A DNA stretch of 64,000 nt from Argentina anserina (Eukaryota; Streptophyta; Magnoliopsida; Rosales; Rosaceae), in NCBI RefSeq assembly GCF_933775445.1, contig NC_065878.1:14767395-14831394 (forward strand), in the 5' to 3' direction. Made by a program: the position numbers and the translations under genes. Below are positions 11,823 through 23,190 of this stretch, piece after piece; the first letter of the stretch is position 1; each line of letters begins with the position of its first letter. The notes beneath the pieces are model-generated. The model was not told the origin of the DNA and searched no databases. It was given only the letters and a program-made list of their open reading frames with translations.

Positions 11823-12929
11823 GAGAAAAAAACTCAAAATGATGCCTGAAATATAGTGAAAGGTATTTTTTAGTACTTACGAATTTTTGTTACCCGAAAT
11901 GGTACTTAAACTATTGCACTGTTACTCAATATGGTACATCCGTTAGTTTCTCCGTTAAGTTGATGATGTGACATGTATTTAGAGTTTTTTTTTACCAAAT
12001 ATAGTAAAATCTCGTTAAATAATACTCGATTAAATAACAACCTCGCTAAAATAAAACTTTTTTCTGATCTCAACTTAGAGCCAACGTGTTAAATTAATAA
12101 TTCACTAAATTTATAAGATAATAGAAGTTCGAAAATTTATTTAACTAGACCCCATAAAATATATAAATTATTAGTGTCATAATTTATATAATATATTTTA
12201 AATTTATGAGGATTTCATTAAAAAATTTAATTAGCATAATCATCATCAAACAATATAATATTTTGAACAATGTTATACATAAAAATAGTATATTTGATAG
12301 GGTATACGTAATAAATTAAAAAATATAAGTAAAAACATTTTTCTTCGACAAAATGAAACATAATATTTATTATATCTTGATAAATTAATAAGTTATAAAT
12401 AAATTAATAAATTATTAATTTATTGATATATTAATATATCGCTAAATTAATAAATTATATCAATTCCGAGACTATTAATTTATAGAGGTTTTACTGTAAG
12501 TAATAGGAAAAATAATAATTTTAAAATTAATTTTTTTATTATTGCTAAACAAATATATATACTAAAACTTGTGTTATGTTTTGTGATACAAGAGTTGATT
12601 TTCCTCTTAAAATTACAAATTTCATAAAAGATATTGTAAATACATTTGTAAATAATAAAGGTATGATTTATCAAGTCCAACAAATTTTCAGTCAGTTTAG
12701 TGAATTTGTGAGAATTTTGAAGAAAAAGAGATGGGAAATAAAAAAAATTGTGTATAGATCATTTTGTCCTTCTAAATACATGTCACATTATCAATTTAAC
12801 GGAGAAACTAACAGATGTACCATATTGAGTAACAGTGCAATATGTCAGGTATCATTTCGGGTAACAAAAATTCATAAGTACCAAAAAATACCTTTCACGA
12901 TACTTCAGTATCATTTTGGGTATTTTCCC
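11823..12929. mobile_element. Mutator-like non-autonomous element with 9-bp target duplication
   Basis: Terminal arms of about 145 bp (11823-11990 and 12770-12929) are inverted copies, sharing CAAAATGAT, GTGAAAGGTATTTTTT, GAATTTTTGTTACCCGAAAT, TTGCACTGTTACTCAATATG and TTAGTTTCTCCGTTAA. The outermost bases are GAGAAAAAAACTC on the left and, reversed, GGGAAAATACCC on the right. The element is flanked by the perfect 9-bp duplication CCACAACTT (11814-11822 and 12930-12938), which is diagnostic of Mutator-superfamily insertion. There is no transposase. The interior is interrupted by the Emigrant-type element at 12002-12496. Confidence 0.9.
12002..12496. mobile_element. Emigrant/Lemi-type (pogo) MITE nested in the Mutator-like element
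   Basis: The right terminus reversed reads CAGTAAAACCTCTATAAATT, matching the known ends of plant Emigrant/Lemi pogo-type MITEs. The left terminus reads TAGTAAAATCTCGTTAAATA, the same with a few changes. TA dinucleotides flank it (12000-12001 and 12497-12498), as expected for the Tc1/mariner group. The interior is very AT-rich and non-coding. Since it interrupts the Mutator-like element, it inserted later. Confidence 0.85.
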
Positions 12930-12938
12930 CCACAACTT

Positions 12939-14205
12939 TTAGGATTTCCGAATATATTAGTACATGTTTTACTGTTTTATGCTCTTGTCCCAACTCGATT
13001 TATGGATAGCGATGTCTTATGACTCTTATCCATTAAATTTACGGAACAGTATTTGTGTCCTACCTATAATTACCACTGTTAAAAAAACGAAGATACTGGT
13101 ATCAGATGCCTTGCCACATCATAACTAACTACATCACAGCCGTCCATTTTCCACAGCTCAGATAGGGTACACTCTTCATAACAGTTTTCATGTTGCAGTG
13201 GGCCAAACGTGTGTTTGCCACTTGCTCTAACGGCGTGCAGCCAACAACTTTTACCCCTCCTTAATTTCACGCGCCACCTCTTAATCATCTTCAACCCGTC
13301 AACCTCATTGTTACTTTTTAAGTTTGGGGAGTTTTAACCAGCCGTTTGTGAAATTCCTCATTGTACTATAGAGGTAACCTAGCTCAGTTATTTCTGTAGC
13401 GTCGTCATTGACTTAATATTCATTCTCATAGCATTCTCCCTCTCCCATCCCGTATAATAATTTTCGACTAAAGTTACCTATAATAATTGTCATGCTGATT
13501 GAGAATATATAGCTCGTTTGGGGTGGATTTATTTGAACTTTGATCCTAAAATATCAAACTAAGAGCATGACAAGACTAACTGATATGCAGTTAACAAATG
13601 CGACTAATCGATTTTACCTTGTTAATTTGATATTTAAATCATGGATGGATGATCGATACTTAATTATTTGTTATTAACTATGATAAAACATAATAGAGAA
13701 TTGGTGTTTTATGTAACTGAAATGACTGAACTAACCTTAACTCGTTCGTCACTATATCCCCACTTCGTTTTTTTTTTTGATCTGGGGGCGTGCGCACATT
13801 AAATACCATTATATGGTTTGGAAAACTTTCATCTGAGGCAACTATCTCTCCGGGGACACCAAACCTCCACGTGAATACGCCGATATTGCGAGGCGAAAAT
13901 CGTCCCAAAAAAATAACACAATCGAAAACCATATACGAAGGGCCGAGAAAGCAACAGAAATGTAAACACCAAAAAAAAAGAAACCCTCTGAAATATATAT
14001 CTATCGAGTTCTGCGAGATCTGCAAACCCAACCTCGCTCCTCTCTCTCACCCTCTCCTTTCCCAGACAGCAAAAACCCACGACAAACTCCGTCAGAAAAC
14101 CCCCCACAAAACCCAGAATCCCACCACTTCATTTCTTGCCGATAACTTCCAAACCCAATCTCACTCAATCGATTCTATTGAAAGAAAGATTGTTCGAAGC
14201 TAGAC
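12939..14205. other. Upstream region and 5' leader of the WRC gene
   Basis: No exon was recognised. From about 13980 the sequence becomes C- and CT-rich (CTCGCTCCTCTCTCTCACC), typical of a plant 5' untranslated leader leading to the ATG at 14206. Confidence 0.45.
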
Positions 14206-15554
14206 ATGGTCAGGATCCGCAAGAACTTGAAGGTATCGCCGCTCCAGTTCTTCCCCAACGTAGCTCCTGAGGACCTCCAGACCCATATCTGCAAGCTGAA
14301 CCAGTCCCCATGGGATTCGAGCTCGTGCCCTCTCGACCTCGACTCGTCGTCGTCGCCGCTCCAGGTCAGTCTCCCTCTATCTTCTTTTCTTTTTTAATTT
14401 CTCCACAGATCTGCGGAGGACCAGCTCGCCGCAGCTCTCTATTCTTGAATTTATATTGCTCCGTCTGCATTTCCGCCACTAGGGTTTTTCTGTCTCTATT
14501 TGCTTTCATTTCTGTCGACATTAGGGTTCGTCGTAAACCCTAATAATTTTAGGGGTTCGGTCGAGTGTTCAGCTCCCGGTGATGAATTAGGTTAATGGGT
14601 TTGCCTCATTTCTGAAGCTGCTTTTGCTGGGTCTTCTGTTTTCTTTTTTTGGTTGTAGTTCGAAGCTGGGGAGGGTTTTATCAGAAATGGGAGCTTGGGG
14701 GATTCTATTGCAGCTGTCGAGAGGTAACCCAGCTTCTTTATTCTTCGATTCGAATTTCCTTCTCTAATTTCACTGTTGTAGCCTAAGTATTAGGGTTTTC
14801 GGTTTCTGTCGTTGTTTTTATGGTATCGTGTACTATATTTCAAAATTATCGCGGTCGACTGGGGTCTGTGGCTTGAAACGTTGTGGTTAATATAAAACGC
14901 AGCGTTGCGTCACCGATGGATATCGACAAGCCAGAGATGGCGCCCGGCGATGATAAAGTAATTGTGAGGTGTCAAAAGAACGACGGGAGGAGCTGGCAAT
15001 GCAAGAAGGAAGCGAAAGAAGGCTTCTTATTTTGCGATCATCATATCCGAAGGTCGTCTTATAACAACAACGTTAGTAGCAATGGAAATATTCTTCCCTC
15101 CAACTTTGTCAGTTCGAAAAAGGACTCAGCTGCTCCGGCTAAGACTCTAGACGGGACCCGCCGTACCCGGCCCAAGGCGGCGAAGAAGGGGCCTAACCCC
15201 GCGAACCCATATGAGTTCTACTATTATTCGGGGTTCGGACCCAAGTGGGGCAGAAAGAGAGGCAAGAAAGGCAAGGCCGAGGAGGAGGACGACGAGAACT
15301 ATGAGGAGGGGACTAATAATATTGCTGAGGCAGCAGCTGAAAATGTAGCAGCTTCTGCTAGTTCTAGTAGTGGTAACACCGATCCCCAACCTTCTTCACC
15401 TCACAACGTTGGTAATGGGGATCAATTGGACTACATGGAAGACGACTTCGACGATGAGGATGGGAGCGACGAAGAAGGCGGCCCGAGGAGGATGAGGAGG
15501 CCGGTGAAGGCTCGATCCTTAATGTCCATAATCAATGTAAAAGCTCAGGAATAA
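14206..15554 (+). CDS. WRC-domain nuclear protein
   Basis: Three exons join in frame: 14206-14364, 14659-14723 and 14903-15554, giving 291 residues. All introns have GT-AG ends (CAG/GTCAG, TTGTAG; GAG/GTAAC, CGCAG). The protein starts MVRIRKNLKVSPL. In exon 3 it carries a complete WRC motif, RCQKNDGRSWQCKKEAKEGF then FCDHH, with spacing C-x9-C-x10-C-x2-H. This zinc-binding domain is otherwise found in growth-regulating factors, where it serves DNA binding and nuclear targeting. Basic clusters (KWGRKRGKKGK and RRMRRPVKAR) look like nuclear localisation signals. The C-terminal third is Glu/Asp- and Ser-rich. No QLQ domain is present, so it is not a canonical GRF. The start is the first ATG after a CT-rich leader. 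It appears intact; its function is inferred only from the domain. Confidence 0.85.
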
Positions 15555-16994
15555 CGATGTGCCACAAGTGTTGAAGTTTTTTTTTTTAAATTTTATTTTG
15601 GTTGTTAGGGTTAACAATCGGGTAAAATTTTGTTGTACACAGGGTCGTGTTCTGTGGAGGGTGAGGATAGTGCCTCCCTTACTATTCACGACACAGACTT
15701 AGAGAAAGGTGTGAGTGTGAGTCGGCTAGGTAGTGTTTGTGTTAATGGTTCAAGTTTAATTTAATGCAAGGGTGATGTTGTAATTTCTTGCTTCAGAGTT
15801 CAGAACTTCAGATAGGTTCGGAGATGCTTTTCAAAATCCTTGGATTTCTATTTACCCTTTCGAAAATGTCTCCATGCAAAGAGAATTTGTAGGGCCCATA
15901 CGTGTGCACCACGTGGCGTGAGATAAAGAGCGGTCCATTCAATTAATAGCTCCTTCCGGTCTTGCGTCATGTTATTCAAATTTCTATTGATATGTTTGTC
16001 TGCCAAAAAAAAAATTCTACTGATATGTAGGGACTTAAAAATGAGGAAAATTATATGGATAATGTTTTGTTATAGGGTAATGTTTTATTGTTCGTTAGGA
16101 ATATTGCTAAGCTTCGTTTGGCGGCGCTTATACGCTTCTTGGCTTTTATAATCAACCTTGGCAAGTCTCATAAAAAAAAGGTTTTTAAGAGGAAAACATA
16201 AGTATACGCCATGTTGGAAATTGTTAGCTATGTCTAAATTTCAGATAGTTCAAGTTACTCACTCTTTAGAATGTGCTGCAAAATTGTAACATGGTACGTT
16301 TGGAAGATTGTTATACCACTTAATCCACTTATAGTGTAGTTATGACTAAATACGTGTACTATTACGTACATGATAGCCGAACACGTTGCCTTGTATATAA
16401 CACGACTTTATATAATTTTAAGAATAGAAGAAAGTACATACAATAATGCTTATTATCACAACCCCTAAGAGGCGCCTGCATTGCCATGTAAACGCATCTA
16501 TTTTATCCGTGACTCGTAAAAATTTCGTGAGGAAGTGTTAAATTCATTATCCTATACATGCATGTGAGCCTTTTAGGTTAGAGATCAAAATCAATCTTTC
16601 CCAGGTCACGGATGGCTCTCCTAATTCCAAGTACAGTTCTTGGTTAATTAGTCAGGCTGAATCCGATATCAAACACTCCTCATCAATCATGATCGAGAAG
16701 ATTTTGGTTTAGTACGATTTCATTTTTCTTTCTTTTAAATTAGTATGTACAGTATGTATCTATTTCGATCAAAACCCCAAATTATGTCAGTACCGAGGAT
16801 TTCTTGATCGACATTACCCTACACCTGTGAATGCATTCTCTTTATTTATTTATTTATGCTCTATATATAGCCTAACACGTACATTTGTGCATAATTGGTT
16901 TATGGTAACAAAAAATTATCTTCATCAAAATGATAAAATAAAAGTGAGAATAGGCCGTGTTAATCGCTAGCTAGGTTTTGCCTGTCAAGGCAAA
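15555..16994. other. Intergenic between convergent genes
   Basis: This holds the 3' ends of the WRC gene (plus) and the DUF604 gene (minus). A CACGTG G-box-like site lies near 15908 (CACCACGTGGCG). No gene was recognised. Confidence 0.5.
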
Positions 16995-19592
16995 TTACGA
17001 CACTTCAACCACTTCATCTTCATCGCATAATCCTACTTCGATGACCATGGTGCCTTTCTTCTTTCTATTTGGTCGGAACACCCTGCAGCAATTTCTCCTT
17101 GGCGACTGTCAAATTACAAGCAAATACTCTGTTAGCGATAGTGCATACGTACGTGTGTCACCTTGCATAATACACACTCACACCTATGAATTCACATATA
17201 AATCCCAGTGGAGATGAAGAAAAACTCGCATATAATTTAGTCGATAACTTGTGCTAGTATTTCTCTTTCAAAATTCAAATTCATACCTTGTCCCATAGAT
17301 GCGGGTCGGGGGATTTGTGAACAAGCACTTTGTGAATCCTAGAGGGATTTGCCATCTTCCAATTGCATTCGGGCATTTTCGTTTGATGTTGAACATACTC
17401 GGTCGTTGTTTGATTTGTTCTCCTATTGTAGATAGCTTTAGACAAATAATACACAACTGGTTCTTGACATGCATCCCTATTGACCGGGGCTGTGTTGAAC
17501 GGGTAGGCAGCATGATCAGCTTTCTTGTACCAATTGACGAAGGTCCTGGTTGGAAGTTCCATTTCTCGAGCTGAGGAAATACCTCGAGATATTTGAACTG
17601 CATAGCCCCAGGAAACTGATACGGTCCAGGACCGGTTGATGTCGTAACAGATGGATTGTTGCGCAAGCCCTGCAGAGTCTAGCTTCATCGGAAGCTCGAG
17701 CCGTTGCAGGGCATGGATCCGGTCCGTGTTTGGGAAGATGGGTTCAACCACATCTAGGTGGTGTAGTGACACTAGGGGTGCGACTGGATGAGCTGCTAGG
17801 AGGCCGAACAGACTCCCATATACATCAAACTGATTAATCCACAAGTGAAGAGGAAAAAGAATGTTATGGACAATGGAATCGTAAACATGTGCCTACACAT
17901 ATTAGTAGGCATGTTGTGGACATCGGGATCATATTCATGTGCCTAACAGCATCAAGCTTTTACATAATTATAAGCACTATGTGTCCCAATATTATCAGGG
18001 AACGATCGAGTGTCCCCTATTGTCAATATATATGGTGACTCCATTTCAGGGATTTCACTATATGGTCAATTCATGTGATTCATTTTCCCACACATTGCGC
18101 TGGGTTTCATGAGAAACTTGACCCAAAAAAAATGATGAAATGATGAAATAATCCAATTACTGAGTGTATAATCAATTGGAATCGAATTGTGGTCTTAAAA
18201 TAGTTCCGAAGGCTTTGGTCAAGGAGTCGTTGTGTTCGTTGGAATTATAGAAAGACAGCACAAAAGAAATTGTACATAGTCAATCATACATAATTGGACG
18301 GTGGTAATCAAGCATACTAGGTGAGCAGCACCACCACAAAAGTCCAACTAATTCTATTAGAAAACGTGTATGGGTTTAGAGTCATCATTTTACTTGGTAT
18401 TTTAATGGGATAATAAGTAATTAAGTACTGAGATACTTGTTATATTCTAGATGTGGGTAATGATCCACTCATAGACGATCGATCTCTCTTTCTTAGATGA
18501 AATGCAACTATTAGCAACGAATAATAACCGGAATTATACACGAAGAATTTCAGGCTACAATTTTTTTGCTTTTAATTTTGGTAAATTTAAAGATATCGAC
18601 ATGAAACCAAAAAAAAAGAAAAGGATTTAGGGTGAGAGAGAAACATAAGAAGCTAACTACTCTCCTCAATTACGAAATGCACTGTATTTTCCAAAAGCTT
18701 GTACTGAACAAGAACAGTGATTTTTACTAAAGCGGATCAAGATGGTGGTACATGAAGAGTTTTGGAGACTAACCTGGTGAAACCCTTTTTCTCGGGTGAG
18801 AGGGACACCAATCTCAGCCATACACGCCTGAAGCCGATCATCGGAGCCGTACAGACCAGGATACCTCTGAATACACCTATCCTGCATTTTCTCTAGTGCC
18901 TTAGCAAGAGGGTAACTTATAGCAATGCCACCTCCACCATAAGCCATATTATACGAAAACTTTAGGTTCTGCAAGTGACTCTCCGACGATCCTCCGATAT
19001 AGTAAAACTGGTTGTGATCGTACTTCTGCAAAACCCTCACCAGATTCTCTGCCACAAAAACGGTGTCGTCGTCCCCCAGCACAAACCACCTCACATTCTT
19101 CATTTCTAGTCTGAAACTCTCGGAAATAATCCGGGAGATTCTAATAGCTAGGTGGTGCCCTTTTTTGTTTGTGTATTTGAAGCCGGTAGTATCACCAGAG
19201 ATTTTCAACGGCGGTAAAAGGTTATGATCGGATTCAGGGTCTGTTTTTACTGGTTGGTCTAGCCAAACGTGGCCTCTCATTCGGTCCGGTCTCCACCAGA
19301 GTTTGATGTAGTTCTTTCTGTGAGGCCATAGTTTGGCAGAGGCAGCAATGCCAAAAACGATGTGGGAGACGTTTGTTTTGGGTTCTTGAGTTGGTGTGGG
19401 ATCAGATTGGGGTATGGAAGGGTGGGATTGGAAATGGGGAAGTTGAGATTGTTGGGTACATAGATATGGGTGGAGATATTTCAGAGAGTATGAGATGTAG
19501 CTGAAAGAGATCAAGAGGAGGAAGCATAATTTTACCTTTGTGGAGGTCCATGTTGAGTAGAGGTTTTCTGAGTCTTTTGGGTTGTCTTTCAT
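16995..19592 (-). CDS. DUF604 fringe-like glycosyltransferase family protein
   Basis: Three exons on the minus strand, 18774-19592, 17287-17829 and 16995-17105, join at phase 0 to give 490 residues. Residues ~20-40 (VKLCFLLLISFSYISYSLKY) form a signal anchor, so this should be a type II Golgi-membrane protein. Then come SHIVFGIAASAKLWPHRKNY, the DxD-like FVLGDDDTVFV (DDD at 174-176), AYGGGGIAISYPLA and, in exon 2, HPVAPLVSLHHLDVVEPIFP, SICYDINRSWTVSVSWGYAV and the PDPHLWDK end. These are landmarks of plant DUF604 proteins, related to fringe/GT31 transferases. The acceptor substrate is unknown. An in-frame ATG 24 codons upstream (19664) is possible, but 19592 gives the usual short N-terminus before the anchor. 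All splice sites are canonical and there are no internal stops. Confidence 0.9.
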
Positions 19593-19664
19593 GGAGTTTT
19601 GTCTGGTTGCCAAGATAAGAGTGCAGAGAACTGAAAGAGAGGTCGAGTTGTTTTGAGACTTCAA

Positions 19665-22174
19665 AAGGTTTTGCTGAGAAAGTTCGCTTATGATTTGGCC
19701 ACTTAACTTCCGGCGCTTTCTAATATATAATTATATACTAAGTTAATTGCTAATTTGATAGCTGGCTTCTATGTTTTTATGGAATGAATAATATCAATTT
19801 TGGTTTGTGACGCTGATGTTACTTTGAGGAGATATTTTCAGTGTTGGGATCTCATTAGTGAAATACTTAAATTTGGATAAATTTTTTCCATCTAGATCAA
19901 CTCAACTTGAACGGGGAGATGATCTGAGGTCAAAGGGAATGGTGAGTGAGGAGTTGAGGATAAAGTTAAATAATGAAGAGTGTCATTTTATATCGACAAA
20001 GATACTTAAATGATAAACATAAATGTCGAGTTAGAGATCATTGGGGAACACATGAATTTTAATATATTGGAACAAAAATTGAAATTAAGCAGAATGCTGA
20101 AATTGAAGCGCTAATATAGAGATGTCATCTTTTTGAGGTGAAAGAGGTCAGAAATAGAGATGTCATCGACATCATATAAAGTTGATATGTGCTAATGTGC
20201 ATCAATTAAAACTAGTTAAGCTGTTGTGTACGAGAAGTAGATAACAAAGAATTTTAAAGATGTTTTGTACATCCTAAAGCTATAATTGTTTTATTCGATA
20301 GTAATCCTAAAGCTAGAGTTTGATCAAATTCAATAAATCATGCCAAATCAATCGAAGTGGAATTTAAAATTAAATTGTGCAAACCATGCTAATAATAGAA
20401 GATAAACCAATTAACAAAAATTAAATTACTTTCAAGCTATTCCACCGGATGCAACTGTGAAGGTACACCACTTGGAAAGAAAAAGAAAAAAAGACAAGGT
20501 CAATTGTTGAGTTGGAGGGCAATGACACCCACTATCACCTTTCCGATGTCACTCTTATGAAGATATGATTAATTTATTGACAAATAGTCGTGTATTACTG
20601 TATTAGGAAGATTCTTAATTTCCTCGCATCGGATTTCAAAACCAAATTATATATGTAATTCTAGGCAACGTCTGCTAAGAGCCTCCTCTCTCAGAGTCCA
20701 AATCAACTTTTGCATACATGTTGATCGGGGATAGGTTGAGCCGACTTGGTCTCACTTAACTGTGTTAAAGGTCAGACGTTAGAAAAAATAAAAAGCCGCA
20801 TATGCCATGCATGTGACTTGATGAAATGAAATGGTTTTTTTTTTTGGAAATGAAATGAAATGGTTGGTTGGGTAACTTTGCTCTATTTACCACATGTGAG
20901 AATAATGGCGCTGAGAAACCAATTTTATCACTGTAGCAGGAGTCGTTGACTCGTTGTATTTGAAGAACACAATGAGGTTGAGAAAGCCGAGGAATCAGAG
21001 ATACCCATGAGTAGAAAATCACTATGGGATCAAAAATTTATTACTTGTGAAAATTGATCTCACCGTAATCTCATTTTTGTCCAAATTTTGTCCATTTTCC
21101 CGACCCACCCAACGCCACACCCTTATTTCTTCCCCATTTCTTCGTTTCCAGGACAGGGCGGGCTCCACAATTTTGCATCTCTAATTAACATGGCTATCAT
21201 AATCATGTCTCCATCTACTCCTCTTTAACCCCAATTCATAGACCAAAATTTTTCCATCTCCGAATCTCCATCCATGAATCACTCACTGAAACCCACATCC
21301 TCAATCTGTCATGTACCTTTTCGTAATCATCGGATTTACCGCCACTCTCTCTCAGCCCCGCCGCCACTCACCGCCGAGGTGGAGAAGGTAGTGTTCTATC
21401 CATCCACAATAAAAAAAGATCAAAAATTCTGGATGAAAACATAATGCATGTACGGTGTACCTAAGTTGGAGATGAAGGCATAATACGTGTGAACACATAA
21501 CACGTGACCTATGCGTGTTTTTATTGACATTTACAAAAAGTTTTACAAAAAATTTCACCAAGGCTAACACACAGACGTTGTTTGTCGAAAGATGTTAGGC
21601 TCTCGGAGAGTGGGTTCTTACCAGAACATGTCGTAATCCTAGTGGTACTCCTTACATATTATATTTCAACACGTAGATTTATTACACTAAAATTATAATT
21701 TAACATATTTTTATTATTTGTGAAATGATTTTATGGGTATTGATGATTTTAAACTAGAATTTCGGGTTTATACTTTAGAATTTAGGGTTTTAGAAAGAAA
21801 CCTAAAATAATCTTTGACAAAATAACTGAAATATAATTTTTCTGATTAAATTTTACATGTCAAATTGTGATTGGAATGTTAAATCACTAGACATTAACAC
21901 GTGAGGTATGGTATCATTGAAAAATTTCTCTCACCGGAGTGAGCCGACTATTGACATGCCAATAAACGTGATGATTATACTAGTGATGTGTCAATAATAA
22001 GTGACTGTGTTAAAGAGGGTCCACACAGATTCCACCCTTTTTAAGCACATCTATCCACCGCCGGGATCCAATTAAGACTTGGTCTCCAAATTGAAACCCA
22101 ACCCAGCTGGGAGAAGTCATAGAAAGCCCTGTCTTCTTCCCCAAGCAAAGTAATCAACCTCCCCATATGTTAAG
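19665..22174. other. Intergenic, no gene recognised
   Basis: This holds the presumed promoter of the minus-strand DUF604 gene at its left. An AT-rich middle and a C-rich patch at 21090-21370 follow. The patch has short C-rich frames without recognisable domains. The N-terminal exons expected for the MSL-type relic to the right were not found here. Confidence 0.5.
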
Positions 22175-23148
22175 CAGCTGTTGGATACATATCCACATCT
22201 TAACAATGTGATTGCTCCAGTTGGATATACTTTGGCAGGTACTGTATTCGCTTGGCTAGTGATGCCTAGGCTTTTCAAGAGGTTTCACAAGTATGCAAAT
22301 CAAGGTCGTAATGTCGTACTAGCTCAAAGCGCATTAGAGGAGCATGTTCCATATGAGAAAAGTTTTTGGGGTGCTTTGGAGGATCCAGTTCGATACCTTG
22401 TTACGTTTATGGCATTTTCACAAATGTTAGTGGTGTTAAGTTCTCATATTTTGATTCACCTATATGCGTTCTTTTATATCACACTGCATTAAACCAACTA
22501 AGAACTTTGATTTATAGTGGCTCAGTGGTTGCACCAACTACTATTGCTGTTCAATATCTTGCACCAGCTTGGAGAGGTGCAGGTATCCTATCATTTGTTT
22601 GGTTTCTATATCGGTGGAAGACAAATGTGATTATTGCAGTAGGATAATGGCTAGGAGGATTTGAAAGGCATTATGGCATTAAGGCAAGAAAATGCCCTTA
22701 CTATAGATAGGCTAAGGGGCCTTTACTAATATTATAATGGCGCTTCTTTTTGAAAGTCAAGTTTCGCGCTTGTTGTTTAAAAGAGGCCCTTACTTTTTTT
22801 GGCTCCTTCCCGGCCCGGAAGTTCGCTTCTGGCGAATAGCTTCTACCTGCTAGCGCTTGGAATGGGAAGCAAGCTACATGTCACATCCCGCCAAACTTAG
22901 TCAAATTTTACTTTGAGCATTCTAGACGGATCCAGAATATGGCGGAATCCTTTGGAAGATCATAGAAGATTTTAGAAGGCGTTGGAAGTCTCAAAAAACC
23001 TTGGGACATCTTCGGATTTCTCTAGAAACCATAGAGAGGCTAAGAGACCGGAATTCTCTAGAACACTCAAGGATCATCTTAGATGTGTGTAGACTTGTAT
23101 AGAGTTCTCTAGAATTCTCTAGAATTCTCTACATTGTACATAGTCCTA

Positions 23149-23161
23149 GAATTTTCTAGAA
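23149..23161 (+). promoter_or_regulatory. Trimeric heat-shock element in the solo LTR
   Basis: The bases GAATTTTCTAGAA fit GAAnnTTCnnGAA exactly, the three-unit binding site of plant heat-shock factors. They lie about 22 bp upstream of a TATAAATA box (23183-23190). Further TTC/GAA units with wider gaps (TTCTCTAGAATTCTCTAGAA) lie at 23104-23130. Heat-driven LTRs such as Arabidopsis ONSEN use this arrangement. Activity here is not shown. Confidence 0.6.
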
Positions 23162-23182
23162 CTAGTAAAGTAAGAGAAGTCC

Positions 23183-23190
23183 TATAAATA
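23183..23190 (+). promoter_or_regulatory. TATA box of the solo LTR
   Basis: TATAAATA precedes a leader-like stretch and follows the heat-shock-like cluster. Confidence 0.55.

Noticed and set aside
12576..13022. 148-codon frame on the plus strand
   Set aside because: It lies across the right arm of the Mutator-like element and its flank; non-coding repeat sequence.
13079..13294. 71-codon minus-strand frame upstream of the WRC gene
   Set aside because: No domain, no splice partners and a poor start; probably chance.
21600..21960. Possible TIR element (CGGAGAGTGGG versus TCTCACCGGAG)
   Set aside because: The match is short and imperfect and no target duplication was found.
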